NCBI RefSeq assembly: GCF_004122105.1
Contig: NZ_SBKN01000001.1
Coordinates: 248,001 to 312,000 of the forward strand
Direction: 5' to 3'
Length of the DNA stretch: 64,000 nucleotides
Origin: Flavobacterium stagni
Lineage (GTDB): Bacteria; Bacteroidota; Bacteroidia; Flavobacteriales; Flavobacteriaceae
Positions 37,463 to 44,747 of the stretch are shown piece by piece. The notes below the pieces were generated by a model. It worked only from the letters and a program-made list of their open reading frames with translations, searched no databases and had not been told where the DNA came from. Each line of letters opens with the position of its first letter. Positions within the stretch are counted from its first letter, which is position 1. Made by a program: the position numbers and the translations under genes.

Positions 37463-38344
37463 TTAACCTACTCGTTCGGCCAGCAAGGTTTTCCAAGCGG
37501 AAAGCACCTCTCCGGCGTCTAAGAATGCTTTGGCTTTTTCGTGTACTTTTTGTTCGTCGGCCGAACTCAACGCGGCTTTCACCTGCACATTCGCATTCAC
37601 AAATATAGCAATTTCTGCTGCCGTTGGCAAGGCTTCTACATTTCCTAATTTCCCCAAATCATTGCCGTTAAAAACAGCGCTTTCGCGAATAAAAGTAGGG
37701 ATAGCATCCACACCAATTCCCAAGGTCGCTAGCGGTTTTTCGACTTCGAAGAGTCCGGCCTTGGCTCTAGAATACCAGTTGCCTCCCAAGCGCGACACCA
37801 AGTCGATTTTCTCGGGATCGATGGTTCCTTTTTCGTCCAAAACGGCTTCGTTGATGTGGATTTTAACCACTTCACAAATGATGAGATTGCCCGCTCCTCC
37901 TTCGGTACCGAGTGCGATGATGTCGTTGACTTTGCACTCAAATTGCACCGGACTCTCTTGTACACGATAGGGCTTTACCAGATGCGAAGGCACAGGGGTG
38001 AGTCCGGACTTGGCAAACTCGTTTACGCCTTCGGCATATTCGGTACTGGACAAGGACATTTGTTGTACGATGTCATAGTTGACGACATTGATGACCACTT
38101 CACGGGTGTCTTGGCAGTTGATGAGGGTATGTTTGATGGAATTATCGCGCACCCGTCGGGCGGGAGAAAACACCAAAATGGGTGGATTGGCACTAAAAAT
38201 ATTAAAGAAACTAAACGGCGATAAATTGGGCTTCCCGTTTTTGTCTACCGTACTGGCAAACGCGATGGGACGGGGCGCAATGGCCGATTGTAAGTACCCT
38301 TGCAATTGCATGGGGGAAAGCGACTTTGGGTCGATCGTTAACAT
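37463..38344 (-). CDS. Flavin reductase family protein
   Basis: A 293-residue protein. The frame stays open to 38518, but the upstream part crosses a 46-bp palindrome and is not protein-like; the ATG at 38344 (MLTIDPKSLSPMQLQGYLQ) is the natural start. The FMN-binding split-barrel signature is IAPRPIAFASTVD, NLSPFSFFNIFSANPPIL and CQDTREVVINVVN. Members reduce flavin with NAD(P)H or carry FMN for a partner oxygenase; no partner gene is adjacent. It is divergent from the histidine kinase at 38530. Confidence 0.9.
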   Translation of the reverse strand: MLTIDPKSLSPMQLQGYLQSAIAPRPIAFASTVDKNGKPNLSPFSFFNIFSANPPILVFSPARRVRDNSIKHTLINCQDTREVVINVVNYDIVQQMSLSSTEYAEGVNEFAKSGLTPVPSHLVKPYRVQESPVQFECKVNDIIALGTEGGAGNLIICEVVKIHINEAVLDEKGTIDPEKIDLVSRLGGNWYSRAKAGLFEVEKPLATLGIGVDAIPTFIRESAVFNGNDLGKLGNVEALPTAAEIAIFVNANVQVKAALSSADEQKVHEKAKAFLDAGEVLSAWKTLLAERVG

Positions 38345-38414
38345 GATTCGTGGTTTTGGACAAAGATAGCCAATTTTAGTACAAACGCGAACGTTGCAGG
38401 GGTTTGCAGCCCGG

Positions 38415-38460
38415 ACCTGCCTTTGCCGGCAGGCAGGCCTGCCTGCCGGCAAAGGCAGGT
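38415..38460. repeat. Perfect 46-bp palindrome
   Basis: The left arm starts ACCTGCCTTTGCCGGCAGG and the right arm is its exact reverse complement with no spacer, giving 23 bp per arm. It lies in the divergent intergenic region between the flavin reductase and the histidine kinase. A shorter related core (GGCAGGCAGGCCTG) occurs at 37014-37027. Confidence 0.95.
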
Positions 38461-38529
38461 ACAAAGGAAAGCCGGAATAGCTGCCCAAAAAAACAAAAAA
38501 ATATGTATTTTTAGGCAAATTATTTCTGC

Positions 38530-39678
38530 ATGCAATTTACCGACCGCCGTGCTGTTACCCGTTGGATTATCATTGCCACTTCGTTTTTGATTGTGGTGTT
38601 GATTCTATGGAACACTTATTCGTTTTTCCAGATTTTTAAGGAGGAAGAACGAGTGAAGATGAATCAGTGGGCGTTGGCGCAGAAGAAAATGGCGGCTGCC
38701 GACTTGGATGCGGACATCGAGTTGCCGTTTGAAATTATCCAGAATGCGCACATCCCGATTATGGTGACGCAGCAAGGAAAAATTGTGAATCACATTAACA
38801 TTGACCCGTCGATTGAGAAGGATTCGCTGCAAATGCGGGCGTTGTTGGAGAATTTAAAATCGCAGAACGACCCGATAAAGATGGAGTACCTCCCGGGGAA
38901 GATTCAATATTTGTACTACGGCGACTCGGACTTGCTGAACAAACTCAAGTATTATCCTGTGGCGTTGTTGCTGATTATCTTTTTGTTTGCGACGGTGGTG
39001 TACAACTTCTACCGCAGTACGAAGATGGCTACCCAAAACAAATTGTGGGCGGGAATGGCGAAGGAAACGGCGCACCAAATTGGAACACCCTTGTCCTCGC
39101 TGATTGGTTGGCTGGAATTTTTGAAAGCCGACAGTTCGGTGGACGAATCGACTTTGGAAGAAATAGAAAAAGACATTGTGCGGTTACAAACGATTACGGA
39201 CCGTTTTTCGAAAATTGGTTCGGAGCCCGTTTTGGAATCCCGAGATATCATTGAAGAAACGCGCGCTTCGTTTGACTATTTAAAATCCCGTTTTTCCAAT
39301 CAGGTGGAGTTTACCTTCACGGCACCGAGTGAAACGGTTTGGGTAAAAATGAATCCGGCGCTCCACAGTTGGACCATCGAAAACCTCATGAAAAACGCTA
39401 TCGACGCAATGCGTGGGAAAGGCAAACTGGACTTGACACTTGAAAACGATGGAACTAACCTCAAAATCAACGTGACGGATAACGGCAAGGGGATTCCGAA
39501 GAACCAGTTTAAGAAAGTTTTCGAACCCGGTTTTACCACCAAGAAACGCGGTTGGGGCTTGGGATTATCGCTCACAAAGCGCATCGTGGAGGAATACCAC
39601 AAAGGCCGCATTCGGGTGTTGCACTCGGAGGTGGGCAAAGGCACGACGATACAGATTGTGTATGGGGTGGCTTCCTAG
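38530..39678 (+). CDS. Membrane sensor histidine kinase
   Basis: A 382-residue kinase with two membrane segments (WIIIATSFLIVVLILWNTY and YPVALLLIIFLFATVVY) around a periplasmic domain of about 110 residues. The H-box is AKETAHQIGTPLSSLIGW. The ATPase domain shows N-box ENLMKNAIDAM, G1 TDNGKGIP and G2 GWGLGLSLTKRI. No response regulator gene is adjacent, so it is an orphan kinase in this window. The ORF is notably more GC-rich than the Abi gene that follows. Confidence 0.93.
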   Translation: MQFTDRRAVTRWIIIATSFLIVVLILWNTYSFFQIFKEEERVKMNQWALAQKKMAAADLDADIELPFEIIQNAHIPIMVTQQGKIVNHINIDPSIEKDSLQMRALLENLKSQNDPIKMEYLPGKIQYLYYGDSDLLNKLKYYPVALLLIIFLFATVVYNFYRSTKMATQNKLWAGMAKETAHQIGTPLSSLIGWLEFLKADSSVDESTLEEIEKDIVRLQTITDRFSKIGSEPVLESRDIIEETRASFDYLKSRFSNQVEFTFTAPSETVWVKMNPALHSWTIENLMKNAIDAMRGKGKLDLTLENDGTNLKINVTDNGKGIPKNQFKKVFEPGFTTKKRGWGLGLSLTKRIVEEYHKGRIRVLHSEVGKGTTIQIVYGVAS

Positions 39679-39972
39679 CCCCTGAATATTGTTTCAAGTT
39701 TCAGGTTTAAAGTTTAAAGTTGGGTGCCGTTATCAAAGGAACACAAGGTTAGACGAAGTTGGCACAAAGTAATTTAGTGTATAAGTGGAAGGGGTTTAGG
39801 AGTGTAGCACATGCCGTGATAATAACACGCACCCTCTTTTCTCTTGTTTCTTTCTTCTTTTATCTTTTTGCCACGAAGTCACAAAGGACTAAGGTTTTAG
39901 GTTATAAAAAACAAAAACCCCGATGGATGCGAAGCAGCGCCAAACGGGGAATAACATTTCAAAGATAATTTA
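39679..39972. repeat. Inverted copy of the composite dispersed repeat
   Basis: Relative to 26157-26290 the parts appear in reverse orientation: GTGTATAAGTGGAAGG/GGTTTAGGAGTGTAGCA (39776-39809), a pyrimidine tract (about 39832-39867), then GCCACGAAGTCACAAAGGAC and TAAGGTTTTA. A weak CCCCG/CGGGG stem follows at 39918-39949. No gene is seen. Confidence 0.75.
39776..39809 (+). repeat. Left 34-bp direct repeat flanking the Abi-like gene
   Basis: Starts AGTGTATAAGTGGAAGGGGT and ends GAGTGTAGCA. It is identical over all 34 bases to 40739-40772 in the same orientation. Confidence 0.93.
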
Positions 39973-39980
39973 TATATTTG
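39973..39980 (+). promoter_or_regulatory. Putative -7 promoter element of the Abi-like gene
   Basis: TATATTTG matches TAnnTTTG, 48 nt before the ATG at 40029. Its TTG overlaps an alternative in-frame start at 39978, which makes that upstream start unlikely. Confidence 0.45.
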
Positions 39981-40028
39981 AAAATCAATAGTTACTCGTC
40001 ATTTTTTAACATTTTAAGCCAAATAGCA

Positions 40029-40712
40029 ATGCAATATGATCAATTTGAAAATTTAATTTCTGCGCCTCGTTTATCTCGTTATTGGTTATCCTGCAAGTCT
40101 TCAACTGCTCTAACTCAACAACTGTATAGTACAAATATTCGATTATCTCAAGGTTTTATAGGGGTGCTTAGTATTTTTGAAGTGGTACTAAGAAATAAAA
40201 TTGACCAATGTTACAAATCAACTTGTATGAATCAAAATGTAGTTGACGAATGGTTAGTGAGTTCTATTCAAAAAGGTGGTTTCTTGACCCAAAAAGGATG
40301 TGAAAGGTCATTTATAAAAATTCAAGCCGCTTATGAAAAATTGGGTAAAAACTATACCCATGACAAATTAGTTGCTGAATTAAGTTTTGGTGTTTGGGTA
40401 TTTCTTTTTGCAGGTAAACAATATCAAGCAGGAGGTAATGTATTATTGAGCATTTTTCCAAAGCGACCCTATAAGGTGAATCAAAAGGTCATCTATCAAA
40501 AATTAAATCAAATTAATTCTTTAAGAAATCGAGTTGCCCATCATGAGCCGATTTGTTTTGGACCAACAACAACCATCAGTTCAAATTATGCCCGCATTCA
40601 TTTTCAGCATGTTGTTGATTTATTAACTTGGATGGATGTGGATGCTACTGCTTTATTTGAAGACATTTATTCGTGTACAAGTGAAATGGATGCTCTCGAA
40701 AGAATTGCATAG
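40029..40712 (+). CDS. Abi-like (abortive infection) HEPN-type protein
   Basis: A 227-residue protein of the Abi_2-like family found widely in Bacteroidetes. The ATG at 40029 begins MQYDQFENLISAPRLSRYW, the usual N-terminus; a TTG at 39978 would add 17 residues but overlaps a promoter box. The conserved core includes GVLSIFEVVLRNKID, HDKLVAELSFGVWVFLF, SIFPKRP and LRNRVAHHEPI. The last contains an Arg-x4-His arrangement like the catalytic motif of HEPN ribonucleases. Phage-defence or toxin activity is inferred. No antitoxin gene is adjacent. The gene is more AT-rich than its neighbours and sits between identical 34-bp direct repeats, suggesting acquisition. Confidence 0.82.
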   Translation: MQYDQFENLISAPRLSRYWLSCKSSTALTQQLYSTNIRLSQGFIGVLSIFEVVLRNKIDQCYKSTCMNQNVVDEWLVSSIQKGGFLTQKGCERSFIKIQAAYEKLGKNYTHDKLVAELSFGVWVFLFAGKQYQAGGNVLLSIFPKRPYKVNQKVIYQKLNQINSLRNRVAHHEPICFGPTTTISSNYARIHFQHVVDLLTWMDVDATALFEDIYSCTSEMDALERIA

Positions 40713-40738
40713 CTATATACATTAATATTTATTGATGA

Positions 40739-40772
40739 AGTGTATAAGTGGAAGGGGTTTAGGAGTGTAGCA
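40739..40772 (+). repeat. Right 34-bp direct repeat flanking the Abi-like gene
   Basis: Identical to 39776-39809, 963 bp away. It is followed by CTTCAAATCTTCAAAT repeats (about 40794-40819), which are the inverse of the TTTGAAGATTTGAAA units elsewhere in the composite repeat. Confidence 0.93.
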
Positions 40773-40847
40773 GTAGCTGCAATTGAACGCTCATCTTCAA
40801 ATCTTCAAATCTTCAAATTGACTCATTGACACATTGCCGCATTAAAA

Positions 40848-40869
40848 AAACCACCGTTTCCGATGGTTT
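40848..40869 (-). terminator. Probable intrinsic terminator of the greA-HIT operon
   Basis: AAACCA and TGGTTT pair around an inner CG/CG step. On the minus strand a run of T follows, 6 nt past the HIT gene stop. Confidence 0.7.
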
Positions 40870-40874
40870 CTTTT

Positions 40875-41264
40875 TTATACTTTTTCTGCGATAGTTTGAG
40901 CAAGTGCTGTAAATTCTTCGGGGGTGAGACTCGTTTTGCGTTGGAAGCGCATGTCATCCATGTCTTGGAGCGGAATCAAGTGCACGTGCACGTGCGGTAC
41001 TTCGAGTCCGACCACCGCCACGCCGATGCGTTTGCATTCCACGGTTTGTTCCAAGGCCTTGGCCACTTTACGCGAGAATTGCATTAATCCCAAGTAGTGC
41101 TCTTCATCCATATCAAACAACTTGTTGATTTCCTGTTTGGGAATACACAAGGTATGTCCTTTGGCATTGGGATTTACATCCAAAAACGCCAAGTAGCGGT
41201 CGTCTTCAGCTACTTTATAACTAGGAATTTCGCCATTTACGATTTTGGTGAAGATACTACTCAT
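40875..41264 (-). CDS. HIT-family nucleotide-binding protein
   Basis: A 129-residue histidine-triad hydrolase of the Hint/HinT branch. The nucleotide-binding histidine triad is PHVHVHLIP, with the N-terminal IFTKIVNGEIPSYKV typical of the family. Such enzymes cleave AMP from phosphoramidates and acyl adenylates. It lies 2 nt after greA on the same strand; greA-HIT pairs are common in flavobacteria. Confidence 0.95.
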   Translation of the reverse strand: MSSIFTKIVNGEIPSYKVAEDDRYLAFLDVNPNAKGHTLCIPKQEINKLFDMDEEHYLGLMQFSRKVAKALEQTVECKRIGVAVVGLEVPHVHVHLIPLQDMDDMRFQRKTSLTPEEFTALAQTIAEKV

Positions 41265-41266
41265 GA

Positions 41267-41743
41267 TTAGTCGCGTGAGATTTCTAAGATTTCAAATTTC
41301 AAAGTCCCGTTGGGCACAGTAATTTCAGCGACTTCGCCTACTGATTTTCCTAATAATCCTTTTCCGATCGGAGAAGTTACCGAGATTTTTCCAGTTTTTA
41401 GGTCGGCTTCACTTTCCGCAACCAAGGTATATTTCATTTCCATGCCGTTGGCTTGGTTTTTAATTTTCACATTGGAAAGCACCAATACTTTGGACACGTC
41501 CAATTGGGATTCATCAATCAAACGGGCATTGGCATACAATTCTTCCATTTTGGCGATGCGCATTTCCAACAAACCTTGGGCTTCTTTGGCAGCATCGTAT
41601 TCAGCATTTTCGGATAAATCGCCTTTATCGCGCGCTTCGGCAATGGCTTGCGACGCTTTGGGACGTTCAACTGATTTTAATTGCTCTAATTCGTCTTTCA
41701 ACTTTTTTAAACCTTCCGCGGTATAATAAGATACCTTACTCAT
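41267..41743 (-). CDS. greA: Transcription elongation factor GreA
   Basis: A 158-residue factor that rescues backtracked RNA polymerase by stimulating transcript cleavage. The N-terminal coiled coil carries the family motifs YYTAEGLKKLKDELEQL and ARDKGDLSENAEYDAAKEAQ, whose acidic tip enters the secondary channel. The C-terminal FKBP-like domain shows SPIGKGLLGKSVGEVAEI. It is co-transcribed with the HIT protein. A hairpin with terminator-like features lies in its upstream region. Confidence 0.97.
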   Translation of the reverse strand: MSKVSYYTAEGLKKLKDELEQLKSVERPKASQAIAEARDKGDLSENAEYDAAKEAQGLLEMRIAKMEELYANARLIDESQLDVSKVLVLSNVKIKNQANGMEMKYTLVAESEADLKTGKISVTSPIGKGLLGKSVGEVAEITVPNGTLKFEILEISRD

Positions 41744-41822
41744 AATTCCTTTCGTTTTTTAGTCATCTTTGGGGTTAATTACAACAAAAAAGCGTGTCTT
41801 CGCGTTGTATATAAAATAGAAA

Positions 41823-41844
41823 AAATCCCATCGTGACGGGATTT
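41823..41844 (-). promoter_or_regulatory. Terminator-like hairpin upstream of greA
   Basis: On the minus strand AAATCCC-GTCACGAT-GGGATTT is followed by TTTCTATTTTAT. It lies 80-101 nt before the greA start. Minus-strand -7-like boxes occur at 41852-41859 (TATCTTTG) and 41906-41913 (TACATTTG); only the second would place the hairpin well inside a leader. It may act as an attenuator. Confidence 0.5.
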
Positions 41845-41882
41845 CTACCTCCAAAGATATATTTTTTTGGTTAATTAATTCC

Positions 41883-41890
41883 TACTTTTG
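41883..41890 (+). promoter_or_regulatory. Putative -7 promoter element of the Rieske-like lipoprotein gene
   Basis: TACTTTTG matches TAnnTTTG exactly, 67 nt before the ATG at 41958. A TTTG lies 13 nt upstream, closer than the ideal 19. Confidence 0.5.
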
Positions 41891-41957
41891 TTGTGTTGAG
41901 GAGCACAAATGTAATCAAATTCGTTGAGCAAAAATTCAACTTTTTAAAAAAATTAGC

Positions 41958-42380
41958 ATGAAAAAAGCAGTAATTCTTTCACTTTTAACGGTTCTAACCT
42001 GGGGTTGCAGTAAAGATGGTTTTAGCAATCAAAACCCGTACTTGCCCAATTACGGCTTTTCCATGGAAGTGAATACGAATCTTCCCTCCTACAATTCCTT
42101 ATTGTTTACCGGAAACAGTGTACGCGTGTATCCCGTAAACGGCCCAACTAATGGCGTGATAGTGTTCAATACGGGTTCGACCTACAACGCCTTTGACGGT
42201 TCGTGCCCGAACCAAAATATTACCAGTTGTTCGAAACTTACCTTATCCAGTTCCAATGCCCATTGCGAATGTGAAGGTGAAAACTACAACCTATTCAACG
42301 GACAAACCACCGGCAAACCCTACGGCTTAAAGCAATACCGTGTGCAAGTCAACGGAAATATCATTACTGTATATAACTAA
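41958..42380 (+). CDS. Lipoprotein with degenerate Rieske-like domain
   Basis: A 140-residue protein with a lipoprotein signal (LTVLTWGCSKDG, lipobox Cys at 17). The C-terminal half has the layout of a Rieske [2Fe-2S] domain: FDGSCPNQN in place of a CxH motif, then HCECEGENYNLFNG in place of CPxHG.FDL.TG, and LKQYRVQVNGNIITVYN as the closing strands. Both positions expected to be His ligands appear replaced (Asn and Glu), so cluster binding is doubtful. The family assignment rests on pattern only. It is a single gene that shares a terminator with the convergent TonB receptor. Confidence 0.7.
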   Translation: MKKAVILSLLTVLTWGCSKDGFSNQNPYLPNYGFSMEVNTNLPSYNSLLFTGNSVRVYPVNGPTNGVIVFNTGSTYNAFDGSCPNQNITSCSKLTLSSSNAHCECEGENYNLFNGQTTGKPYGLKQYRVQVNGNIITVYN

Positions 42381-42407
42381 AAAAAGCCGGAGTGAATCCG
42401 GCTTTTT
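42381..42407. terminator. Bidirectional intrinsic terminator
   Basis: AAAAAGCCGGA-GTGAA-TCCGGCTTTTT lies directly between the convergent lipoprotein gene and the TonB receptor gene. Confidence 0.92.
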
Positions 42408-42409
42408 CA

Positions 42410-44524
42410 TTAGAATTTTAAGGTGAGTCCGGCCAAGAAATTACGCCCCGCTTGCGGGTAATAATACGGATAGATATCATACATGTAGCCGTTGGAGATG
42501 TATTGTTTGTTCAACACATTGTTTACCAAACCATTTACCGTGATGGATTGGAACACTTTTTTGGGTGTCCACGTCACGGATACATTGAAATCATTCACCA
42601 CATAATCGGGTAAGCGCGCTTCTGGGGTTTCCAAATTGTTTAGGTATTGTTCGCCCACAAACTTCGTCAACCAAGTAAGCGTTACCGCTTTTACGGGTTG
42701 GAACACGATTAAATTCCCAGCGATTAAATTCGGAGAATAGGCAATAGCTGTATTTCCTTTGGCGACACCGTTGTTCGTCAAATCCACATTTTTATTGGCG
42801 CTTACTGTCACATTCGGTTTCCAATACCATTTACTGGAAAGTGCCACCGTTGCGTCTACTTCTAGTCCAAGGCGGTAACTTTTCTCGCTATTGGAACGAA
42901 TGGGATTCCCCACATCATCCAAGGCGCCCGTTAAAATCAACTGGTCTTTGTACAACATATAATATACGTTGGCGTTCCATTGTACTTTCGAACTTTCATG
43001 GCGCCATCCCAATTCGAAATCGTTTAATTTTTCAGGACGAACCGTTCCGCCTTCGTAATCGGTACGGTTGGGTTCGCGGTTGGCACGGGCATACGAAAAA
43101 TAGAAACTATTCTTTGCATCCATGTTGAAGTTTACCCCAGCTTTGGGATTGAAAAAGTTAAATGTATCGTCGATGAGATTGGCTTGTACGCCGTTCGCTT
43201 TATAATTCACGCGACGGTATTGGACATCACCATAGATACTCCATTTGGAATTGAAGTCGTAAGTGGCTTTCGCAAAAACATTCCCGTCGGTTTTGATGCC
43301 GTAGTCATTGTAGTACTCATCCCCTAACTCTGAAGTAGAAGCGTATCGCGCCCAAATGACTTTGCCAAAATGCAAGCCTTCGTATTTGTTCCAACCTCCG
43401 CCCAAAATGACGTTCCAGTTGGTTTTTTTATAATTGGCCGAAAAGGTCGTTCCGTAAAAATCATTGTCCAACCATTTTTGACGAATCAAGTCGGTGGTGG
43501 TTTGACCTGCAACAGGCGTTAAACCGTAATCCGCGAAATCGGCATCTTCTTTGTAATTTTCGTAATAGCCTTTCCCTTTGGTGTAATGCACGGCAAGATT
43601 GGTACTCCATGCATTCGACCATTTTTCATTCCAATGTAATTGTGTATGATCTTGCTGGTAATTATCCGTTTCGTTGTCGTAATAGCGGATATTTCCAAAT
43701 TCGTCGGTGTACATTCCGGCCGAATTGAACGTGCGATCACCGGCTAGTGTAAAGGCGTCAATTCCATTCCATGACTGGTACGTTTTTTCGTTTCCACCAA
43801 ACACAAGTGCCTTGATTAAGGTTGACTTTCCAACATAAGTTCCTTGCAAAAAATACGATTTTAAATCGGCACTCGCTCGGTCAATATAGCCATCCGAATT
43901 CAATTTCGAGAGACGACCCGCGATTTCAAAGTGATCGTTCATCAAACCCGTACTGAACTTAACTGTATGCTTGTGCGAATTGAAACTCCCGAAAGAATTG
44001 GAGATTTCCCCCGATCCTTTGGGTGAAAAAGAATCTGTCAACATGTTCAAGCTGGCGCCAAACGCTCCGGCACCGTTGGTCGACGTTCCCACTCCGCGTT
44101 GCAACTGCAAACTTTGTACAGACGAGGCAAAATCGGGCATGTTCACCCAAAACGTTCCGTGACTTTCTGAGTCGTTGTAAGGAATACCGTTGATGGTAAT
44201 GTTGACGCGGGTCGCATCGGTACCGCGCACGCGAATGCCCGTGTAGCCAAAACCGTTTCCGGCATCGGAAGTCGTCACTACCGACGGCATGTAGTTCATT
44301 AAAATTGGGATGTCTTGCCCAAGATTGCGAGTAGCAATGTCTTTTTGGGTCAAATTACTAAAGGATACCGGCGTTTTTTTGTTCACGCGAACGGCTTGGA
44401 CCAAGACTTCGTCCAATTGGGTGGTTTGGGTCGAATCTTTGGGTTTTTGTTGCGCCCAAAGCGACACCGGAAGGCAGATTGCGAGTGCAATACCTTGGAT
44501 GGATTTTTTGAATACGTTTTCCAT
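42410..44524 (-). CDS. TonB-dependent outer-membrane receptor under TPP riboswitch control
   Basis: A 704-residue receptor with a signal peptide (cleavage near LWAQ). It has a TonB-box-like start (DEVLVQAVRV) and the plug domain (LNMLTDSFSPKG; VRVNITINGIPYNDSESHG-like region; QLQRGVGTSTNGAGAFG). The C-terminal beta-barrel ends in the aromatic NFLAGLTLKF. It lacks the N-terminal CarboxypepD_reg domain common in SusC-type proteins. A TPP riboswitch in the leader indicates thiamine-repressed expression. TPP-regulated TonB receptors have been predicted as thiamine or thiamine-precursor receptors in Bacteroidetes by comparative genomics. Confidence 0.93.
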   Translation of the reverse strand: MENVFKKSIQGIALAICLPVSLWAQQKPKDSTQTTQLDEVLVQAVRVNKKTPVSFSNLTQKDIATRNLGQDIPILMNYMPSVVTTSDAGNGFGYTGIRVRGTDATRVNITINGIPYNDSESHGTFWVNMPDFASSVQSLQLQRGVGTSTNGAGAFGASLNMLTDSFSPKGSGEISNSFGSFNSHKHTVKFSTGLMNDHFEIAGRLSKLNSDGYIDRASADLKSYFLQGTYVGKSTLIKALVFGGNEKTYQSWNGIDAFTLAGDRTFNSAGMYTDEFGNIRYYDNETDNYQQDHTQLHWNEKWSNAWSTNLAVHYTKGKGYYENYKEDADFADYGLTPVAGQTTTDLIRQKWLDNDFYGTTFSANYKKTNWNVILGGGWNKYEGLHFGKVIWARYASTSELGDEYYNDYGIKTDGNVFAKATYDFNSKWSIYGDVQYRRVNYKANGVQANLIDDTFNFFNPKAGVNFNMDAKNSFYFSYARANREPNRTDYEGGTVRPEKLNDFELGWRHESSKVQWNANVYYMLYKDQLILTGALDDVGNPIRSNSEKSYRLGLEVDATVALSSKWYWKPNVTVSANKNVDLTNNGVAKGNTAIAYSPNLIAGNLIVFQPVKAVTLTWLTKFVGEQYLNNLETPEARLPDYVVNDFNVSVTWTPKKVFQSITVNGLVNNVLNKQYISNGYMYDIYPYYYPQAGRNFLAGLTLKF

Positions 44525-44562
44525 TCGTAAAAAAGATTACGAATAATTGGGGTACATTATTC
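44523..44562 (-). promoter_or_regulatory. Two overlapping hairpins at the start codon of the TonB receptor mRNA
   Basis: ATTCGTAA/TTACGAAT (44523-44530 with 44537-44544) has its 3' arm running into the ATG start. GAATAAT/ATTATTC (44541-44547 with 44556-44562) shares four bases with it, so the two stems cannot fully form together. This suggests a translational switch downstream of the TPP aptamer. Confidence 0.5.
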
Positions 44563-44590
44563 TAGGTTAAAAAAATGATTGTACTGGCCC

Positions 44591-44624
44591 GACAAAGGGG
44601 AAGGCGCGCTTCTTCGCCTTTGTC
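44591..44624 (-). promoter_or_regulatory. Expression-platform hairpin of the TPP riboswitch
   Basis: GACAAAGG and CCTTTGTC arms with an inner GGCG/CGCC pairing. On the minus strand the next bases are GGGCCAGTAC, not a T-run, so it is not a standard terminator. Its 5' arm overlaps the likely 3' side of aptamer helix P1. Confidence 0.6.
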
Positions 44625-44701
44625 TTTTTCCTTGGCAGCATTACCTGCCCAGGTTCAATGGGTATGATCTCAGCTCGTTATTTTGAGCACCCCGATGAGA
44701 C
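44622..44701 (-). ncRNA. TPP (THI-element) riboswitch aptamer
   Basis: Read on the minus strand, the THI box is plain: CATCGGGGTGCTC, GAGCTGAGATCATACCC, TTGAACCTGGGCAGGTAATG and CTGCCAAGGAA. These correspond to the GGGGTGC, CTGAGA-ATACCC, GAACCTG and GxTAATGCxGCG-like core of known TPP riboswitches. It begins at the predicted transcription start and leads only into the TonB receptor gene. Confidence 0.95.
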
Positions 44702-44705
44702 GGTG

Positions 44706-44739
44706 CAAAGGTAACTTAAAATAAAGGGGAATTGCAAAA
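44706..44739 (-). promoter_or_regulatory. Promoter of the TPP riboswitch-TonB receptor transcript
   Basis: On the minus strand the -7 TACCTTTG (44713-44706) is preceded by a -33-like TTTTG (44739-44735) at 21 nt. The predicted start near 44701 coincides with the first base of the riboswitch, so the receptor can be transcribed independently of the upstream operon. Confidence 0.7.
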
Positions 44740-44747
44740 CCTTTTTT

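Noticed and set aside
37463..38518. Longer flavin reductase starting at 38518
   Set aside because: The extra N-terminus is read through the 46-bp palindrome and is Pro/Cys/Arg-rich without family similarity; the ATG at 38344 fits the family.
39918..39949. Terminator between the histidine kinase and the Abi gene
   Set aside because: The CCCCG/CGGGG stem encloses a large loop and no T-run follows.
39776..40772. Insertion sequence around the Abi-like gene
   Set aside because: The flanking repeats are direct rather than terminal inverted, and no transposase is encoded between them.
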